Assembly: GCA_014379815.1 (NCBI GenBank)
Contig: JACMLA010000035.1
Location: 1 to 8,655, forward strand
DNA: 8,655 nt
Direction of reading: 5' to 3'
Source of the DNA: Bryobacteraceae bacterium
GTDB lineage: Bacteria; Acidobacteriota; Terriglobia; Bryobacterales; Bryobacteraceae
The translations under genes were made by a program, and so were the position numbers. The notes below the pieces were generated by a model that did no database searches, was not told where the DNA came from, and saw nothing but the letters and a program-made list of their open reading frames with translations. Positions 7,540-8,655 of this stretch are shown here, piece by piece (within the stretch, counting starts at the first letter, position 1; each line of letters begins with the position of its first letter).

Positions 7540-7629
7540 TTCTACGAGCGCTCCGCAAGTGACCCCAGGTTTTCAGGTCCCGGCTGCAACCCAAGCTGCC
7601 TGGCATTCGTCTCGTTACCTTTTCCGCTG

Positions 7630-7650
7630 GACAAATTCCTGGAATGTGTC
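7630..7650. promoter_or_regulatory. 21-bp inverted repeat, likely regulator-binding site
   Basis: The left arm GACAAATTCC (7630-7639) and right arm GGAATGTGTC (7641-7650) are reverse complements at nine of ten positions around a central T. The only mismatched pair is 7634/7646. This size and symmetry suit a dimeric transcription factor. The site is 131 bp upstream of the 4013-7498 receptor start and 254 bp upstream of the aminotransferase start, so it could control one or both. I cannot assign it to a named regulator. Confidence 0.45.
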
Positions 7651-7709
7651 GATAATGCAGAAATAGCGTTACCGGATCACCTGTCCCGATCCCCCCTTGC
7701 CCCGTCAGC

Positions 7710-7790
7710 TTCCGCCCTGTTGCGCCCAGAACCGTGGATCGTTCCGCCTGAGCACCAAATCGTTGCGCCCGAACTGTAAAACTTTCTGCC
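7710..7790. repeat. Array of five TTSCGCC-like boxes, mostly at 21-22 bp spacing
   Basis: Boxes begin at 7710 (TTCCGCC), 7720 (TTGCGCC), 7742 (TTCCGCC), 7763 (TTGCGCC) and 7784 (TTCTGCC, one mismatch). The steps are 10, 22, 21 and 21 bases, close to whole multiples of a DNA helical turn, so all boxes would face the same side of the double helix. The similarity around the 7720 and 7763 copies extends to GTTGCGCCC. The array lies between the 21-bp inverted repeat and the aminotransferase promoter region. An array of activator or repressor sites is one explanation; remnant short tandem repeats of about 21 bp are another. Confidence 0.35.
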
Positions 7791-7818
7791 AGGCCGACGC
7801 TTTCCTGCTCACGCGATG

Positions 7819-7847
7819 TTCTGTTCACGCATTTTAAACTAGATAAG
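7819..7847 (+). promoter_or_regulatory. Possible promoter of the aminotransferase gene
   Basis: The AT-rich segment 7831-7850 is the best place for a core promoter. GATAAG (7842-7847) matches the -10 consensus at four of six positions and lies 17 bases after TTCTGT (7819-7824), a poor -35. An alternative -10 is TAAACT (7835-7840). A direct repeat TCACGC (7809-7814 and 7825-7830) is nearby. The assignment is tentative. Confidence 0.22.
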
Positions 7848-7853
7848 GTTGTT

Positions 7854-7875
7854 CCGAGCCGCATCTTGCTCGGCT
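7854..7875 (+). promoter_or_regulatory. Leader hairpin with two alternative pairings before the aminotransferase
   Basis: CCGAGC (7854-7859) pairs perfectly with GCTCGG (7868-7873) around an eight-base loop. A competing stem pairs AGCCG (7857-7861) with CGGCT (7871-7875). Both lie in the likely untranslated leader, ending about 17 bases before the AAGGAG ribosome-binding site. The stem could affect transcript stability or translation. No U run follows, so it is not a terminator. Confidence 0.35.
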
Positions 7876-7904
7876 GCTGACTTCGTTCCCTAAGGAGCTT
7901 TCCT

Positions 7905-8655
7905 ATGTCTCAAGTCGTTACGGAAGAAATGAAACGTGATTTCGTTCGGCGGGGATTCAGCCGCCGATCCTTTGGCCGGATCTCCACCCTTCTGGGTGCA
8001 GGCGCCGCGTCACTCCCCTTTTTTAATGAGAGCGCGATGGCGCAGCTTTCGATGATCGGATCCATGCCGGCAGATGCGGTGAAGATCAACGCGAATGAGA
8101 ACCCTCTCGGACCCTGTCCGGAAGCTCTGGAAGCGATGTCCAGCGTGTTGCGCGGAGGCGGACGCTACCTTTACGAAGAATCGTTCAATTTTGCCAAGAC
8201 CCTCGCCGATGTTGAGGGCGTGAAGTCGACCTATGTCCGGCCTTATCCCGGATCCAGCGGTCCTTTGCATCAGGCAGTTCTCGCATTCACGTCACCGGAG
8301 AAGAGCTTCGTCATGGGTGACCCCGGTTACGAAGCCGGCGAACGTGCCGCCAGATTCATCGGAGCCAAGGTTGTCAAAGTACCTCTGAAGAAAGATTACT
8401 CGCATGATGTGAAGGCAATGGTCGCCGCTTCTGAGAACGCGGGCCTCATCTACATCTGCAACCCAAACAATCCAACCGGCACGATCACCTCCCGCTCCGA
8501 CATCGAATGGCTCTACGCAAATAAGCCCAAGGGCTCCATTCTGCTGATCGATGAAGCGTACATCCATCTGTCGAAGTCGGCGATCCCGTGTTCCGATATG
8601 GCCGGCGCGGACAAAGACGTATTGATCCTCAGAACCTTCTCCAAGCTCTACGGCA
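7905..8655 (+). CDS. Tat-exported, HisC-like PLP-dependent aminotransferase (3' truncated by window edge)
   Basis: The first 250 residues of a fold-type I (aminotransferase class I/II) enzyme, expected to move an amino group between an amino acid or amine and a 2-oxo acid using pyridoxal phosphate. The N-terminus has a twin-arginine signal: S19-R20-R21-S-F-G-R, a hydrophobic stretch (about 26-40) and AMAQ (44-47) as a likely cleavage area. This predicts export of the folded, cofactor-loaded enzyme. The catalytic part starts with NANENPLGP (62-70), typical of histidinol-phosphate aminotransferases. It continues with Y88, GSSGPL (116-121, cofactor phosphate region), CNPNNPTG (185-192; N189 near PLP), DEAY (216-219; D216 to the pyridine nitrogen) and RTFSK (243-247) with K247 as the Schiff-base lysine. 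All visible PLP residues are intact. AAGGAG (7892-7897) lies seven bases before ATG. Cytosolic histidine biosynthesis is unlikely given the export signal; the substrate is unknown. The C-terminal substrate-binding region is outside the window. Confidence 0.9.
   Translation, partial: MSQVVTEEMKRDFVRRGFSRRSFGRISTLLGAGAASLPFFNESAMAQLSMIGSMPADAVKINANENPLGPCPEALEAMSSVLRGGGRYLYEESFNFAKTLADVEGVKSTYVRPYPGSSGPLHQAVLAFTSPEKSFVMGDPGYEAGERAARFIGAKVVKVPLKKDYSHDVKAMVAASENAGLIYICNPNNPTGTITSRSDIEWLYANKPKGSILLIDEAYIHLSKSAIPCSDMAGADKDVLILRTFSKLYG

Larger units (their letters stand above)
7499..7904. other. Divergent intergenic control region, no convincing gene
   Basis: These 406 bases separate the start codons of the outward-facing receptor gene (minus strand) and aminotransferase gene (plus strand), so promoters for both should lie here. 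I see a 12-bp palindrome, a 21-bp inverted repeat, a short GGATC/GATCC inverted repeat (7674-7678 and 7688-7692), five regularly spaced TTSCGCC-like boxes, an AT-rich likely core promoter and a leader hairpin; the main ones are listed separately. No clear -35/-10 pair for the receptor gene was found. Open frames crossing the region lack ribosome-binding sites. Confidence 0.7.

Noticed and set aside
7471..7779. 102-codon plus-strand open frame starting inside the receptor's signal-peptide region
   Set aside because: It overlaps the receptor's start and regulatory palindromes, lacks a ribosome-binding site and resembles no family I know.
7535..7864. 109-codon minus-strand open frame across the divergent intergenic region
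   Set aside because: There is no ribosome-binding site before its ATG and no recognised domain, and it overlaps the likely aminotransferase promoter. The RAQ/GAQ pattern in its translation only reflects the 21-bp box spacing in the DNA. A small real gene cannot be fully excluded.
7905..8655. Assigning the aminotransferase as hisC of histidine biosynthesis
   Set aside because: The motifs are HisC-like, but the Tat signal predicts export, no other his genes are present, and the substrate-binding arginines lie beyond the window. A gene symbol would overstate what can be seen.

Overview
The window looks like a chromosomal stretch of a moderately GC-rich Gram-negative bacterium, most likely an acidobacterium (Terriglobia-like). 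The main reason is two adjacent outer-membrane proteins of about 1,150 residues. Each has a signal peptide, an N-terminal carboxypeptidase-regulatory-like domain, a TonB-receptor plug and an Oar-like beta-barrel, a family strongly expanded in Acidobacteria. This taxonomic reading is inference from family style; no phylogenetic marker is present.

Layout. Positions 2-226 (+) hold the C-terminal 74 residues of an unrecognised protein. It carries a QINLF sequence that fits the bacterial sliding-clamp-binding consensus, followed by a heptad-repeat tail. Its stop is followed by a 145-bp convergent gap with a degenerate tandem duplication (243-342). Two large genes then occupy the minus strand: 372-3836 (GTG start, 1154 aa) and, upstream of it in transcription order, 4013-7498 (ATG start, 1161 aa). 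They are separated by 176 bp containing a strong stem-loop just after the first stop and a possible weak promoter. A 406-bp divergent intergenic region (7499-7904) follows. It contains several operator-like elements: a 12-bp palindrome near the start of the 4013-7498 gene, a 21-bp inverted repeat with 9 of 10 pairs matched, five TTSCGCC-like boxes mostly 21-22 bp apart, and a leader hairpin. From 7905 (+) to the window edge runs the first 250 residues of a fold-type I PLP aminotransferase of the HisC-like group, with a twin-arginine export signal.

How the parts may work together. The TonB receptors should sit in the outer membrane and import, or bind at the surface, an unknown substrate. The aminotransferase appears to be exported folded, with its cofactor, to the periplasm or envelope. 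The shared divergent control region invites the idea of co-regulated substrate uptake and periplasmic amino-group chemistry, but nothing in the sequence proves a link. No RNA gene, CRISPR array, insertion sequence, integrase or other mobile element was seen. The most unusual item is the Tat-signal aminotransferase together with its operator-rich upstream region. I did not find clear evidence of a wholly new multi-gene system.
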